From an uncultured Oscillospiraceae bacterium (GTDB taxonomy: Bacteria > Bacillota > Clostridia > Oscillospirales > Acutalibacteraceae): 64,000 nucleotides of DNA. The stretch is taken from NCBI GenBank assembly GCA_902490735.1, contig CABUFC010000007.1, positions 10,316 through 74,315 on the forward strand, given 5' to 3'. The translations under genes were made by a program, and so were the position numbers. Numbering within the stretch: the stretch's first letter is position 1; every line of letters starts with the position of its first letter. This document shows positions 35,228 through 43,568 of this stretch, piece by piece. The notes under the pieces were generated by a model. The model was not told the DNA's origin, made no database searches, and saw only the letters and a program-made list of their open reading frames with translations.

Positions 35228-37492
35228 CTAATCGACAATACTCATATCTCCGGTTTCGGAGCTTCTAAAAAACACCTCTATAACCGAGCCTTTTTCAATC
35301 TCCTTGCCGGCTTCTATGCTTTGCGAGTAAGAGACAACCGCACTGCTTTGAATAGTATTGCCCTTAAATGATACATTAAATCCTGCATTTGTAGCAGTGG
35401 TATTAACCGCGGAGATGCTCATGCCTACCAAATTAGGAACGACGGCCGTGTTGCTTTCGTTGGTTTCTTCGGTATAAAGAATTACTATGCCGTTTTTATA
35501 AATCGACTGAGTAGATGCAGGCAGTTGTTTAATAACCGTATCGCCAGACCCAATTACGCGATATTTTAGTTCGGCAGTTGTAAGTTTGTTTTTCGCTTCA
35601 TTTACGCTTAAATCAGTAACATTTGGCACGGGGATCGCGTGGGTAGCTTTTTCTTTCTCTTTATACTGCGGCTCATAACCTAAATATGGAAGAACCTCAG
35701 ATAAAATCTGTCCGCCGACAGGGGCCGCTATCATGCCACCGTAATAATTGCCTCCGTGAGGCTCATCGAGAATAATTAACACAGCAATTTCAGGATTGTC
35801 TATAGGTGCAAATCCCGCAAATGACGCAATATAAAGACCGCTTTTGCCGCTTAAAAGCATTTCGGCAACCTTTTGAGATGTTCCGGTTTTGCCTCCTATT
35901 CTGTAACCTGCAACATATGCATTCTTTCCGCCGCCACCGTCAACAACGCCTTCAAGCAGTGAACAAACCGTACTTGAAGTCGATTTTGAAATTACCTGGC
36001 GAACAACCGTTGTTTCAAAATTTTTAACAACATTGCCGTCATGGTCGATAATTTTTTTAACAACATGCGGCGTTACTAATTTTCCGCCGTTTACAGCCGC
36101 TGAAAGAGCTGTAATTAACTGAATAGGTGTAACCTTAAATGTTTGCCCGAAAGAGCTTGAAGCAAGTTCCGTAGGGCCCATGTTTTTTTCTTTATGAAAT
36201 TGTGATGTGGCTTCACCGGGTAAATCAATACCGGTTTTTTGCGATAATCCAAAAGCATTAAAGTACTTTGAAAATGTGCTGACTCCTATTGTTTGGCCAA
36301 GTGAAATAAAAAACGGGTTGCAGGAATTTGCAGTTGCAAGCGCCAGATTTTGTGTGCCGTGGCCGCTTTTTTTGTGACACGAATACTTTTGCCCTGCAAC
36401 ATAAATATTTCCCGTACAAGTAAAGGTATGGTCTAGACTTGTAAGACCCTCTTCAAGGCCGATACTTGCTGTAATTGTTTTAAACACAGAACCGGGTTCA
36501 TACGGATCCGAAATAATTTTGTTTCTCCACTGGCGGTTTCTAAGCTCCGATAGTTTTGCGGTACGTTCATCACCCGTAAGCGCATCTACAATCGCCTGGT
36601 CTTCTTCCGATAATGCAAACGGATCGTTGGGATTAAAATCGCCTTTTGTTGCCATTGATAGAATATCGCCGCTGTTAACATTCATAACAATAGCCGCTCC
36701 GCGCTCGGAGACCTTATTATTTACAACAGCCATAGAAAGATATTTTTCGGTTACATACTGAATATACGAATCAATAGTGGATACAAGGGAATTACCGGCT
36801 TTTGCGTCAACCTTTTTTTCGTAAGTAAATGGCATTTCCGTGCCTTTTGCATTTTTGGCCGCAACAATTCTTCCCGGAGTACCGGTAAGCTCTTCATCAT
36901 ACTGAAGCTCCAGTCCCCCAAGGCCCTGATTATCATCTCCAACAAAACCTAAAACGGTAGAAGCCAGCGAATCGTTAGAATAATATCTTTTTGTCGCTTC
37001 GTCAAGTCCTATATAAGATGACATTCCAAGTGCAGAATTGTCTTTAATAAAAGCACGGACCTTATCTGCAACATCCTTTTGAATTTTTTTCTTTATAGCA
37101 ACGTAATACTGGGAGGTTTTTTCTAAAGAACTTGATACTTTTTCTTTTTCGAGCTCGAGTATTTCAGAAAGATTGTTAATAATTGCGTTTTTAACGTTAG
37201 TGCGCTTGGTCTCATCTTTTATTGAAGCTATTTCATTTGGGGTGACAAATACCGTCCATACAGGCGCACTTGTGGCAAGAACGTTCATTTTACAGTCGTA
37301 TATATTTCCGCGCTCGGCAGTTATTCTCGCGTCATAAAGCTGCTGCTCGGTGGCTAACTTTTGATATTTTTCCCCGTCAATAATCATTACTTTTACAAGA
37401 CTGTATCCTGCCGAACCAACGGTTAATATAACCATTGCCAGCAAAAAGCCTAACATTCTATGAAGCATCTGTTTTGAGGGATACTTATTCAA
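35228..37492 (-). CDS. Class B penicillin-binding protein with PASTA domains (SpoVD/FtsI type)
   Basis: The 754-aa protein has one membrane anchor (about residues 12-32), a dimerisation domain with ARITAERGNIYDCKMNVLA, and a transpeptidase with SVFK (Ser near 332), SCN (near 390) and KTGTSQ (near 535). Two PASTA domains follow (about 615-680 and 685-745), each with the VPNxx pattern (IPVPNVTDLS, VVPNLVGMS). It cross-links septal or spore-wall glycan. The PASTA-bearing form between ftsL and murE is the clostridial spoVD arrangement, but it could also be the only division PBP. The start is TTG with a weak GGTG site. Confidence 0.9.
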   Translation of the reverse strand: MNKYPSKQMLHRMLGFLLAMVILTVGSAGYSLVKVMIIDGEKYQKLATEQQLYDARITAERGNIYDCKMNVLATSAPVWTVFVTPNEIASIKDETKRTNVKNAIINNLSEILELEKEKVSSSLEKTSQYYVAIKKKIQKDVADKVRAFIKDNSALGMSSYIGLDEATKRYYSNDSLASTVLGFVGDDNQGLGGLELQYDEELTGTPGRIVAAKNAKGTEMPFTYEKKVDAKAGNSLVSTIDSYIQYVTEKYLSMAVVNNKVSERGAAIVMNVNSGDILSMATKGDFNPNDPFALSEEDQAIVDALTGDERTAKLSELRNRQWRNKIISDPYEPGSVFKTITASIGLEEGLTSLDHTFTCTGNIYVAGQKYSCHKKSGHGTQNLALATANSCNPFFISLGQTIGVSTFSKYFNAFGLSQKTGIDLPGEATSQFHKEKNMGPTELASSSFGQTFKVTPIQLITALSAAVNGGKLVTPHVVKKIIDHDGNVVKNFETTVVRQVISKSTSSTVCSLLEGVVDGGGGKNAYVAGYRIGGKTGTSQKVAEMLLSGKSGLYIASFAGFAPIDNPEIAVLIILDEPHGGNYYGGMIAAPVGGQILSEVLPYLGYEPQYKEKEKATHAIPVPNVTDLSVNEAKNKLTTAELKYRVIGSGDTVIKQLPASTQSIYKNGIVILYTEETNESNTAVVPNLVGMSISAVNTTATNAGFNVSFKGNTIQSSAVVSYSQSIEAGKEIEKGSVIEVFFRSSETGDMSIVD

Positions 37493-37530
37493 AATTGCAC
37501 CAACCCGATATGTTCTAAATTATGCCATGA

Positions 37531-37559
37531 ATGCGAGAGTTGATTTTCAACCCTCGCAT
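37531..37559. other. Intergenic stem-loop between ftsL and spoVD
   Basis: ATGCGAG-A-GTTG (37531-37542) pairs with CAAC-C-CTCGCAT (37548-37559), one mismatch, loop of 5. No T run follows on the minus strand, so it is not an ordinary terminator; a processing or stability element is possible. Confidence 0.5.
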
Positions 37560-37583
37560 AAAAATATGTATGAATAAAATATA

Positions 37584-38036
37584 CTAATTATTCTCGGCAA
37601 ACTGCACGCCGTCTTGTGTGATTGCTTTATTTGTGTTATTCGATTTTATATATATCACCTGGTTTTTATCCATCTTACGCATACCAAGCATATATGCTTC
37701 CTCTTCTAAATTTGTATATGACAATTTATTTCCGATTATAACGTTTAAGCGTGTTTGTTCGCTATCCATTTCGGAAATCTGCTTATTGATTTTGTCAATT
37801 TTTGCACGTGTTTCTGTAATTTTGGAGCGCAAAAATAAATTTCCGCAAAGCATTCCTAAAATAAAAACGGTTAAAAGCACTATTGTTCCTTTGCCGGCCA
37901 GTGCTCTAGCTTTGTGTTTTTTGCGCGAATTTTTACGCTTTCTTTCCGGCATAGGAATAACGTCCGCCTTTGGTTTTTCGGCAAACATCTCAAAATTATA
38001 CGCTAGACTTGTGTCGTAGTATTTTAAATTATTCAC
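37584..38036 (-). CDS. ftsL: FtsL-like division protein
   Basis: The 150-aa protein has a basic cytoplasmic segment (about residues 25-46, KRKNSRKKHK), one membrane helix (about 50-67), and a short coiled coil (about 75-105, TRAKIDKINKQISEMDSEQT), then a LGMRKMDKNQVIYI end common to FtsL/DivIC proteins. The sequence is poorly conserved; the call depends on its place between rsmH and the PBP gene. It forms a divisome complex with FtsQ and DivIC by family knowledge. Confidence 0.8.
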   Translation of the reverse strand: MNNLKYYDTSLAYNFEMFAEKPKADVIPMPERKRKNSRKKHKARALAGKGTIVLLTVFILGMLCGNLFLRSKITETRAKIDKINKQISEMDSEQTRLNVIIGNKLSYTNLEEEAYMLGMRKMDKNQVIYIKSNNTNKAITQDGVQFAENN

Positions 38037-38041
38037 TATGC

Positions 38042-38962
38042 TTACTCCTTTATCTTTTCGAGTATCCTTAATTTTGCACTTCTGCTTCTTGGATTTAACT
38101 TTAGTTCTTCATCTCTTGCTGTAATTGGTTTTTTGTTTATAAGTTTTGCCCGCGGAGTTTTTCCGCATACACATACCGGAAAATCTTTTGGGCAGGTGCA
38201 GCCAACGGAGAATGATGCAAAAGCCTGCTTTATTATGCGATCTTCAAGCGAATGGAAAGAAATAATCGCCAGTCTGCCGCCAACATTAAGCCTGTTAAAA
38301 GCCCTGTCTATAACATCTTGCAAAACATTTAGTTCATCGTTTACCGCAATGCGCAACGCCTGGAAGGTTTTTCGTGCCGGATGCCCGTCCCTTTTTGCCT
38401 TAAATGGAACCGCATCGGATATTACATAAGATAATTCGAGTGTGGAATGTATAGGCCGGTTTTGTACAATTGCGCGTGCAATGCGCCGACTGAACTTATC
38501 TTCACCGTATTTAAAAATTATATTGGCAAGCTCTTCTTCGCTTAAATTATTTACAAGGTCGTCCGCAGAAATCCCCTCTTTGCTCATTCGCATGTCAAGC
38601 GGGGCGTCCTCGTGATATGAAAACCCGCGATTTGCATTATCAAGTTGATAGGACGATACACCTATATCTAAAAGCATACCGTCAATTTTTTGGATGCCGT
38701 ATTGAGAAAGCACTTTTTCAAAGTCCTTAAAGTTGGCGCGGTAGATGGCCGCACGATAATCTTTAAGTCTTAAAGCAGCGACTTTTATAGCGTCGGGGTC
38801 TTGGTCAATTCCAATTAAAAGACCTTTGTTTGATAGCTTTTTGGCTATTTCAACAGAATGCCCTGCTCCGCCTACGGTACCGTCAACATATATTCCGTCC
38901 GGCTTAACATTAAGTCCGGATATGGTTTCATTTAATAGGACCGGTTTATGTAAAAACTCCAT
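38042..38962 (-). CDS. rsmH: 16S rRNA m4C1402 methyltransferase RsmH
   Basis: The 306-aa protein has a SAM motif VDGTVGGAGHS near residue 28, GIDQDPDA, DGMLLDIGVSSYQLD near 94, DAPLDMRMS, and IISFHSLEDRIIKQAF near 232. It methylates N4 of C1402 in the 16S P site. The gene follows mraZ by 8 bases, the usual start of dcw. Confidence 0.97.
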   Translation of the reverse strand: MEFLHKPVLLNETISGLNVKPDGIYVDGTVGGAGHSVEIAKKLSNKGLLIGIDQDPDAIKVAALRLKDYRAAIYRANFKDFEKVLSQYGIQKIDGMLLDIGVSSYQLDNANRGFSYHEDAPLDMRMSKEGISADDLVNNLSEEELANIIFKYGEDKFSRRIARAIVQNRPIHSTLELSYVISDAVPFKAKRDGHPARKTFQALRIAVNDELNVLQDVIDRAFNRLNVGGRLAIISFHSLEDRIIKQAFASFSVGCTCPKDFPVCVCGKTPRAKLINKKPITARDEELKLNPRSRSAKLRILEKIKE

Positions 38963-38970
38963 AACTAAAT

Positions 38971-39396
38971 TTAAAAATTAAGTTCCTGCATAATTTCGGC
39001 AATATCTTCCGGCGAATACTCTTCGCTTTCATGCCGCCATGCATCTGAATTCCATATTTCTAAATACGTTGACATGCCAAGTATGTAAGCCTCACCTTCA
39101 AGCTCGGCATAATCTCTTAAATTTTGAGGGATAAGAACACGACCTTGGGCGTCGCACTCAAGTTTAGTGGAGCCTGCGTATAAAAATCTTTTGACGGCGC
39201 TTGATTTTGTATTTGGAAGTTGTCTTATACGCTCGTCAAGTTTTTCCCATTCGGCCAAAGAATAAACACAAAGACAACGTTTGCCGTCAATTCCGCGGCA
39301 AATCATAAAACTGTCACCCAGTTCATCCCTAAGTTTAGAAGGAATAAACACTCTGCCTTTTTTATCTATACTATGCTGATATTCGCCGTAGAGCAT
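38971..39396 (-). CDS. mraZ: Transcriptional regulator MraZ
   Basis: The 141-aa protein has two SpoVT-AbrB-like halves with the DxxGRxxIPxxLR signature twice: KKGRVFIPSKLRDELG near residue 12 and QGRVLIPQNLRDYAELEG near 86. MraZ forms rings and represses its own dcw promoter. The leader contains four in-phase AAAGTG-like boxes. A GAGGAGGG ribosome-binding site precedes the ATG. Confidence 0.96.
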   Translation of the reverse strand: MLYGEYQHSIDKKGRVFIPSKLRDELGDSFMICRGIDGKRCLCVYSLAEWEKLDERIRQLPNTKSSAVKRFLYAGSTKLECDAQGRVLIPQNLRDYAELEGEAYILGMSTYLEIWNSDAWRHESEEYSPEDIAEIMQELNF

Positions 39397-39412
39397 TAAC
39401 TTCCCTCCTCAC

Positions 39413-39459
39413 CACTTTAAAACACTTTAATGGAAATATACTCCACATTCCACCACTTT
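39413..39459 (-). promoter_or_regulatory. Four MraZ-type boxes in the mraZ leader
   Basis: On the minus strand, AAAGTG occurs at 39413-39418, 39423-39428 and 39454-39459, and AATGTG at 39444-39449. Start-to-start distances are 10, 21 and 10 bases, so all four face one side of the helix. As recalled, MraZ sites are short GTG-containing direct repeats with 10-base period; mollicute ones read AAAGTG. They lie right after the predicted transcription start. Confidence 0.7.
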
Positions 39460-39465
39460 TCTTAC

Positions 39466-39494
39466 ATTATAATAGATTATGAACAAATATGCAA
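39466..39494 (-). promoter_or_regulatory. Promoter of mraZ / dcw cluster
   Basis: TTGCAT (reverse complement of 39489-39494), 17 bp, TATAAT (39466-39471). The start site would be at about 39459, at the edge of the box nearest the promoter. Confidence 0.7.
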
Positions 39495-39522
39495 GTGTTT
39501 TTTTAAAAAATTTAAAAAATAA

Positions 39523-39578
39523 AAAATCCGCCGCTAAAAAGCGACGGACAAAAAAACTGGACGGCTTTTGGCCGTCCA
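39523..39578 (-). terminator. Tandem terminators after rplA
   Basis: Two hairpins follow rplA on the minus strand: GGACGGC/GCCGTCC (39559-39577, perfect 7 bp) then T7, and TCCGTCGC/GCGGCGGA (39527-39548, one G-T) then T6. They separate the ribosomal operon from the mraZ promoter. Confidence 0.85.
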
Positions 39579-39583
39579 AATGT

Positions 39584-40276
39584 TTATGCGTATTTTGCTA
39601 CATTTAATTTAATGCCGGGGCCCATAGTTGTTGCTACAACACAGGATTTTACGTATTGTCCCTTAGTAGCGGCGGGCTTGGCTTTAACAATAGCGCTCAT
39701 TAATGCTTCAAAGTTTTCTTTTAATTTTTCTTCACCAAAGGAAACCTTACCGATAGAGCAGTGAATAATATTGCTTTTATCAAGCTTGTATTCAATCTTA
39801 CCGGCCTTAGCTTCGGTTACAGCCTTTGCAACATCGGGTGTAACGGTGCCGGCTTTGGGTGTAGGCATAAGTCCGCGAGGACCTAAAATTTTACCGAGAC
39901 GTCCTACAAGACCCATCATATCGGGAGTTGTAATAATTAAATCGTAATCGAGCCAATTCTCTTTTTGGATTTTTTCGATCATCTCTTCTGCACCAACAAA
40001 ATCACTTCCGGCAGCTTCGGCTGCTTTTGCCGCATCGCCTTTAGCAATTACGAGTGTTCTAACGGTTTTACCTGTTCCGTGAGGAAGTACTACCGCACCT
40101 CTCACCTGTTGATCGGCGTGGCGAGAATCGACACCCAAACGAACGTGAAGTTCAACAGTTTCATCGAATTTGGCTGTGCCGGTTTTGATAGATAAAGCCA
40201 TAGCCTCATCTAAATCATATAATTTGCCTACTTCTAAAAGTTCAGCTGCAGAGTTATATTTCTTTCCGTGTTTCAT
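39584..40276 (-). CDS. rplA: 50S ribosomal protein L1
   Basis: The 230-aa protein has L1 marks such as FDETVELHVRLGVDSRHADQ near residue 38, GAVVLPHGTGKT near 59, ILGPRGLMPTPKAGTVT near 130 and IHCSIGKVSF near 170. It binds 23S rRNA at the E-site stalk and represses rplK-rplA. It follows rplK by 17 bases. rplJ and rplL, normally next, are absent here. Confidence 0.97.
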   Translation of the reverse strand: MKHGKKYNSAAELLEVGKLYDLDEAMALSIKTGTAKFDETVELHVRLGVDSRHADQQVRGAVVLPHGTGKTVRTLVIAKGDAAKAAEAAGSDFVGAEEMIEKIQKENWLDYDLIITTPDMMGLVGRLGKILGPRGLMPTPKAGTVTPDVAKAVTEAKAGKIEYKLDKSNIIHCSIGKVSFGEEKLKENFEALMSAIVKAKPAATKGQYVKSCVVATTMGPGIKLNVAKYA

Positions 40277-40293
40277 CTGTATTTACCTCCCGC

Positions 40294-40719
40294 TTATTCT
40301 TCTACAGTAATGCCCATACTTCTTGCGGTACCGGCAACCATGCTCATTGCTGATTCAATGGATGCCGCGTTAAGATCGGGCATTTTCTGTTCGGCAATTT
40401 TCTTAACTTGCTCTTTTGTGAGTTTTGCAACTTTGTTTTTATTAGGAACACCGGATCCCTTTTCAATTCCTAACGCTTTTTTAATTAAAACAGCGGCAGG
40501 CGGTGTTTTAGTAACAAAGCTGAAAGAACGGTCTGCATAAACAGTTATAACAACAGGGATAAGCAATCCATCGTCGTTTTTTGTGCGCTCGTTAAATTCT
40601 TTTGTGAACGCCACAATATTAACACCATGCTGACCAAGTGCCGGACCAACCGGCGGTGCCGGAGTTGCTTTACCGGCAGGAATTTGCAATTTGATATAGC
40701 CTGTAATTTTTTGTGCCAT
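40294..40719 (-). CDS. rplK: 50S ribosomal protein L11
   Basis: The start at ATG 40719 (MAQKITGYIKLQIPAG) follows a GGAGG site and gives the standard 141 aa; a longer frame to 40767 is not supported. PVGPALGQHGVNIVAF near residue 21 and the C-terminal VAGTARSMGITVEE are conserved. It forms the GTPase-centre stalk base. A small hairpin-rich gap separates it from nusG. Confidence 0.97.
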   Translation of the reverse strand: MAQKITGYIKLQIPAGKATPAPPVGPALGQHGVNIVAFTKEFNERTKNDDGLLIPVVITVYADRSFSFVTKTPPAAVLIKKALGIEKGSGVPNKNKVAKLTKEQVKKIAEQKMPDLNAASIESAMSMVAGTARSMGITVEE

Positions 40720-40803
40720 AATTTTTTCCTCCAATAATAGTGGTTTTTCGGGTATTAACCCTCCCACACGGCCAAAGCCGTATAAAAAGCGTGTAAACGC
40801 TAA

Positions 40804-41331
40804 TTATTCAACAAGCGTAAGCTGTGTAAGCTCGAGTTCAACAGGAGCTTCTCTGCCGAACATGGAAATAATAACTTTTACTGAATTGTTCTCAGTATCA
40901 AGCTCGCTAACCTTACCTTCAAATCCTTCCAAAGGACCATCGATAATTTTAACCAGTGAACCAATCTGATATTGAACGGCGACTGACTTCTTATCAACGC
41001 CTAAGTTTTCAACCTCGGCATCGGTAAGCGGCACAGGCTTTGATCCCGGGCCGACAAAACCTGTAACGCCGGTAGTATTTCTTACAACATACCAACTATC
41101 ATCCGTAACTATCATCTTGATCATAACGTAGCCAGGGAAAATCTTGCGTTCGGTTTCTTTGACAACATCGTCCTTAATTTCGGTTACTTTTTCGGTTGGA
41201 ATTTTAATATCAAGTATTAAATCGCCCATTTTACGGCTTTCTACCATCTTTTCAAGATCGGTAGCAACCTTATTTTCATAACCCGAATAGGTGTGGACAA
41301 CATACCACTTTGCTTCACTTTTGTCCGGCAT
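40804..41331 (-). CDS. nusG: Transcription antitermination protein NusG
   Basis: The 175-aa protein has the NGN domain (WYVVHTYSGYENKV, FPGYVMIKM, VRNTTGVTGFVG) and a C-terminal KOW domain (GSLVKIIDGPLEGFEGKV near residue 122). It binds RNA polymerase and couples it with Rho or S10. Its start overlaps the secE stop by one base (TAATG type). Confidence 0.97.
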   Translation of the reverse strand: MPDKSEAKWYVVHTYSGYENKVATDLEKMVESRKMGDLILDIKIPTEKVTEIKDDVVKETERKIFPGYVMIKMIVTDDSWYVVRNTTGVTGFVGPGSKPVPLTDAEVENLGVDKKSVAVQYQIGSLVKIIDGPLEGFEGKVSELDTENNSVKVIISMFGREAPVELELTQLTLVE

Positions 41332-42011
41332 TATGACTTAGCCCCCCAAATTAGATTGAGCAACTGACCAAGTCCATAATCGACAAGCCAAACAAACAAT
41401 CCAATAAGCAAGCACATTAAAAGCACGATAAGTGTGTTTTTAATAACTTCCTTAAACCCAGGCCATACGATTTTTTTAACTTCGCCTTTATAATCTTTAA
41501 AGAAATTGGCGATTCTTTTTAAAACCGGCAGTTTGGCTCCTTTGCTTTCCATAACCTCAACTTGGTCGGAGCAATATAAATATACTAAGCTGCAAAGGAA
41601 AGTCGCAAACAAAACGATGGTTGTTACTAAGACAAAAGGAGTATAAGATACTGAATTCCAAGAATTGCTTAAAGGACGGATATCAACAAAATTCCTCGCA
41701 GGATTTAATGTTATAACCAACATATAAATCGAAGCCGCAAGGCTGGTTATAATTCCCGGCCAGCGAGTACCTTTAAACTTAAAGGTTAACGCATTAAAAA
41801 GCACTGTAAAGGCAGTTAATATAAAGCAAAACCAAATATCTGCCGACACAGCAAGTTTCGAGCCGTTAACAGTACCGTGGAAGCTCATCTGAGCGCCGGT
41901 AATAGAAACATTTATATCCGACAAATTCGCGAATGGGAAAAAGAATAATACCAACGACGCCACACTGAACAAAACTAAAATAACACGAATGACTTTTGTT
42001 GCGGTTTTCAT
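41331..42011 (-). CDS. secE: SecE with extra N-terminal membrane domain
   Basis: The C-terminal about 60 residues are SecE: NFFKDYKGEVKKIVWPGFKE near residue 167, then a membrane helix (about 190-210). The WPG motif is the SecY contact. Before it, about 155 residues form three or four further membrane helices (about 7-27, 58-77, 85-103, 124-147) that standard about 60-75-aa Gram-positive SecE lacks. The whole frame is open and begins after an AGGAGAG site. It lies between rpmG and nusG as usual. The extra domain has no assignment I know. Confidence 0.85.
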   Translation of the reverse strand: MKTATKVIRVILVLFSVASLVLFFFPFANLSDINVSITGAQMSFHGTVNGSKLAVSADIWFCFILTAFTVLFNALTFKFKGTRWPGIITSLAASIYMLVITLNPARNFVDIRPLSNSWNSVSYTPFVLVTTIVLFATFLCSLVYLYCSDQVEVMESKGAKLPVLKRIANFFKDYKGEVKKIVWPGFKEVIKNTLIVLLMCLLIGLFVWLVDYGLGQLLNLIWGAKS

Positions 42012-42023
42012 ATTCTTCTCTCC

Positions 42024-42173
42024 TTACTTTGTTTCCTTGTGGAGCGTGTGCTTTTTACAGAAAGGGCAGTATTTGTTCATTTCCAATCTGTCAGGATCGT
42101 TCTTTTTGTTTTTCATTGTATCATAGTTGCGTTGCTTACATTCGCTGCAAGCCAGAGTTATTTTTACTCTCAT
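42024..42173 (-). CDS. rpmG: 50S ribosomal protein L33
   Basis: The start at ATG 42173 follows GGGAGGTG and gives the normal 49 aa (MRVKITLACSECKQRNYDT...); the open frame extends to 42215 without support. Two CxxC pairs (CSEC, CPFC) mark the zinc-binding C+ form. It is the first gene of rpmG-secE-nusG. Confidence 0.95.
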   Translation of the reverse strand: MRVKITLACSECKQRNYDTMKNKKNDPDRLEMNKYCPFCKKHTLHKETK

Positions 42174-42249
42174 GACGGCACCTCCCGTTTTACGGAAAAA
42201 TTTTGCCTTCCTCAAAGGTCTTATCGTTTAAAACGCCAACATAAAAAAA

Positions 42250-42297
42250 GACCTGCGAAGAGGTATAATGATTATAGCATATACCACTTCTCAGGTC
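42250..42297 (-). terminator. clpX terminator enclosing the rpmG promoter
   Basis: On the minus strand an 18-position stem (42280-42297 with 42250-42267, two mismatches) with a 12-base loop is followed by T7. The arms are GACCTG-A-GAAG-T-GGTATA and TATACC-T-CTTC-G-CAGGTC. It ends tig-clpP-clpX. Confidence 0.85.
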
Positions 42298-42299
42298 AA
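42271..42299 (-). promoter_or_regulatory. Promoter of rpmG-secE-nusG
   Basis: TTGACC (reverse complement of 42294-42299), 17 bp, TATAAT (42271-42276), extended -10 TGC. The -35 sits in the terminator 5' arm and the -10 in its loop. Confidence 0.7.
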
Positions 42300-42311
42300 G
42301 ACTTTTTTTAA

Positions 42312-43565
42312 TTATGCAGAAAGATTTTTATTTTTATTACTTTTATATATGATTTTGCCCTGTCCTTCTACGAAATCTTTTGTAACCACAACCTCAGAAA
42401 TCGCATCATTAGATGGTATTTCAAACATAATGTCCTTTAAAAGCCCTTCTATTATCGAACGAATGCCACGAGCACCTGTTTTTCGCTCAATCGCAATTTT
42501 AGCTATAGCTTTTAAAGCATCGTCTTTAAACACAAGCTTTACGCCATCCATTTTGCAAAGTGCTTCATATTGCTTAATAATAGAATTTTTAGGTTCGGTC
42601 ATTATTTTAATAAGGTCTTGCTCGTCAAGTCCGTTTAATACGCTTATTACCGGCAAACGGCCTACCAGTTCTGGAATTAATCCATATTTTACAAGATCCT
42701 TATGCGTTGCAAGAGACATTATATTTTCTTTGCTTTTTTCAGCCTTGGTTTTTATCTCTGCACCAAAACCCAGATTTTTTTGACCAATACGGTTTTCGAT
42801 TATTTTATCGATTCCGTCAAACGCACCGGCGCAAATAAAAAGAATATTGCTGGTATCAATTTGAATAAATTCCTGTTGCGGATGCTTTCTGCCACCGCCC
42901 GGAGGCACATTTGCGACCGTGCCCTCAAGAATCTTTAAAAGAGCCTGCTGGACGCCCTCGCCGCTTACGTCTCTTGTTATTGAAACATTCTCGCTTTTGC
43001 GAGCTATTTTATCAATTTCGTCAACATAAATAATGCCGCGCTGGGCCCTTTCAATATCGAAATCCGCCGCCTGGATAAGCCTTAACAAAATATTTTCAAC
43101 ATCCTCGCCAACATAACCGGCTTCGGTTAAAGTTGTAGCATCGGTTATTGCTATCGGCACATCCAAAAATCTGGCAAGCGTTGTAGCAAGCAAGGTTTTT
43201 CCAACACCTGTAGGTCCTAAAAGCAACACGTTGCTTTTATTTAATTCTACATCTTCGGTTTTTTTGAAAATGCGTTTATAATGATTATAAACGGCAACAG
43301 CCAAGGTTTTTTTAGCGTCATCCTGACCAATAACATATTCGTCAAGCTTTTCTTTTAGCTGCTTTGGTGTAAGCAAAACAAAGTCTTCTTCTTTTTTAGG
43401 CTTTGTTTTTTTATTGTGCTCAATACCGGGATAAAGCATTGAATGGCAAAGATCTATGCATTCATCGCAAATATAAACCCCGGGGCCGGCAATAAGCCTT
43501 GATGCTTCTTCGCTGGTTTTTCCGCAAAACGAGCAGGTATAATTGCCGTCATCGTTTTTTCTCAT
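42312..43565 (-). CDS. clpX: ATP-dependent Clp protease ATPase subunit ClpX
   Basis: The 417-aa protein has an N-terminal zinc-binding domain (CSFCGKTSEEA, CDECIDLC), Walker A LGPTGVGKTLLA near residue 117, Walker B GIIYVDEIDKIAR near 177, the GYVGEDVE pore loop and RKTGARGIRSI sensor 2. It unfolds tagged substrates and hands them to ClpP, encoded 3 bases upstream. Confidence 0.97.
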   Translation of the reverse strand: MRKNDDGNYTCSFCGKTSEEASRLIAGPGVYICDECIDLCHSMLYPGIEHNKKTKPKKEEDFVLLTPKQLKEKLDEYVIGQDDAKKTLAVAVYNHYKRIFKKTEDVELNKSNVLLLGPTGVGKTLLATTLARFLDVPIAITDATTLTEAGYVGEDVENILLRLIQAADFDIERAQRGIIYVDEIDKIARKSENVSITRDVSGEGVQQALLKILEGTVANVPPGGGRKHPQQEFIQIDTSNILFICAGAFDGIDKIIENRIGQKNLGFGAEIKTKAEKSKENIMSLATHKDLVKYGLIPELVGRLPVISVLNGLDEQDLIKIMTEPKNSIIKQYEALCKMDGVKLVFKDDALKAIAKIAIERKTGARGIRSIIEGLLKDIMFEIPSNDAISEVVVTKDFVEGQGKIIYKSNKNKNLSA

Positions 43566-43568
43566 GTT

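Noticed and set aside
40720..40803. Terminator between nusG and rplK
   Set aside because: AGCGT/ACGCT with a short T run is only 5 bp and lies in an operon that is normally continuous; too weak to call.
42268..42783. 171-codon plus-strand frame
   Set aside because: It is antisense to clpX and begins within a terminator; no ribosome-binding site.
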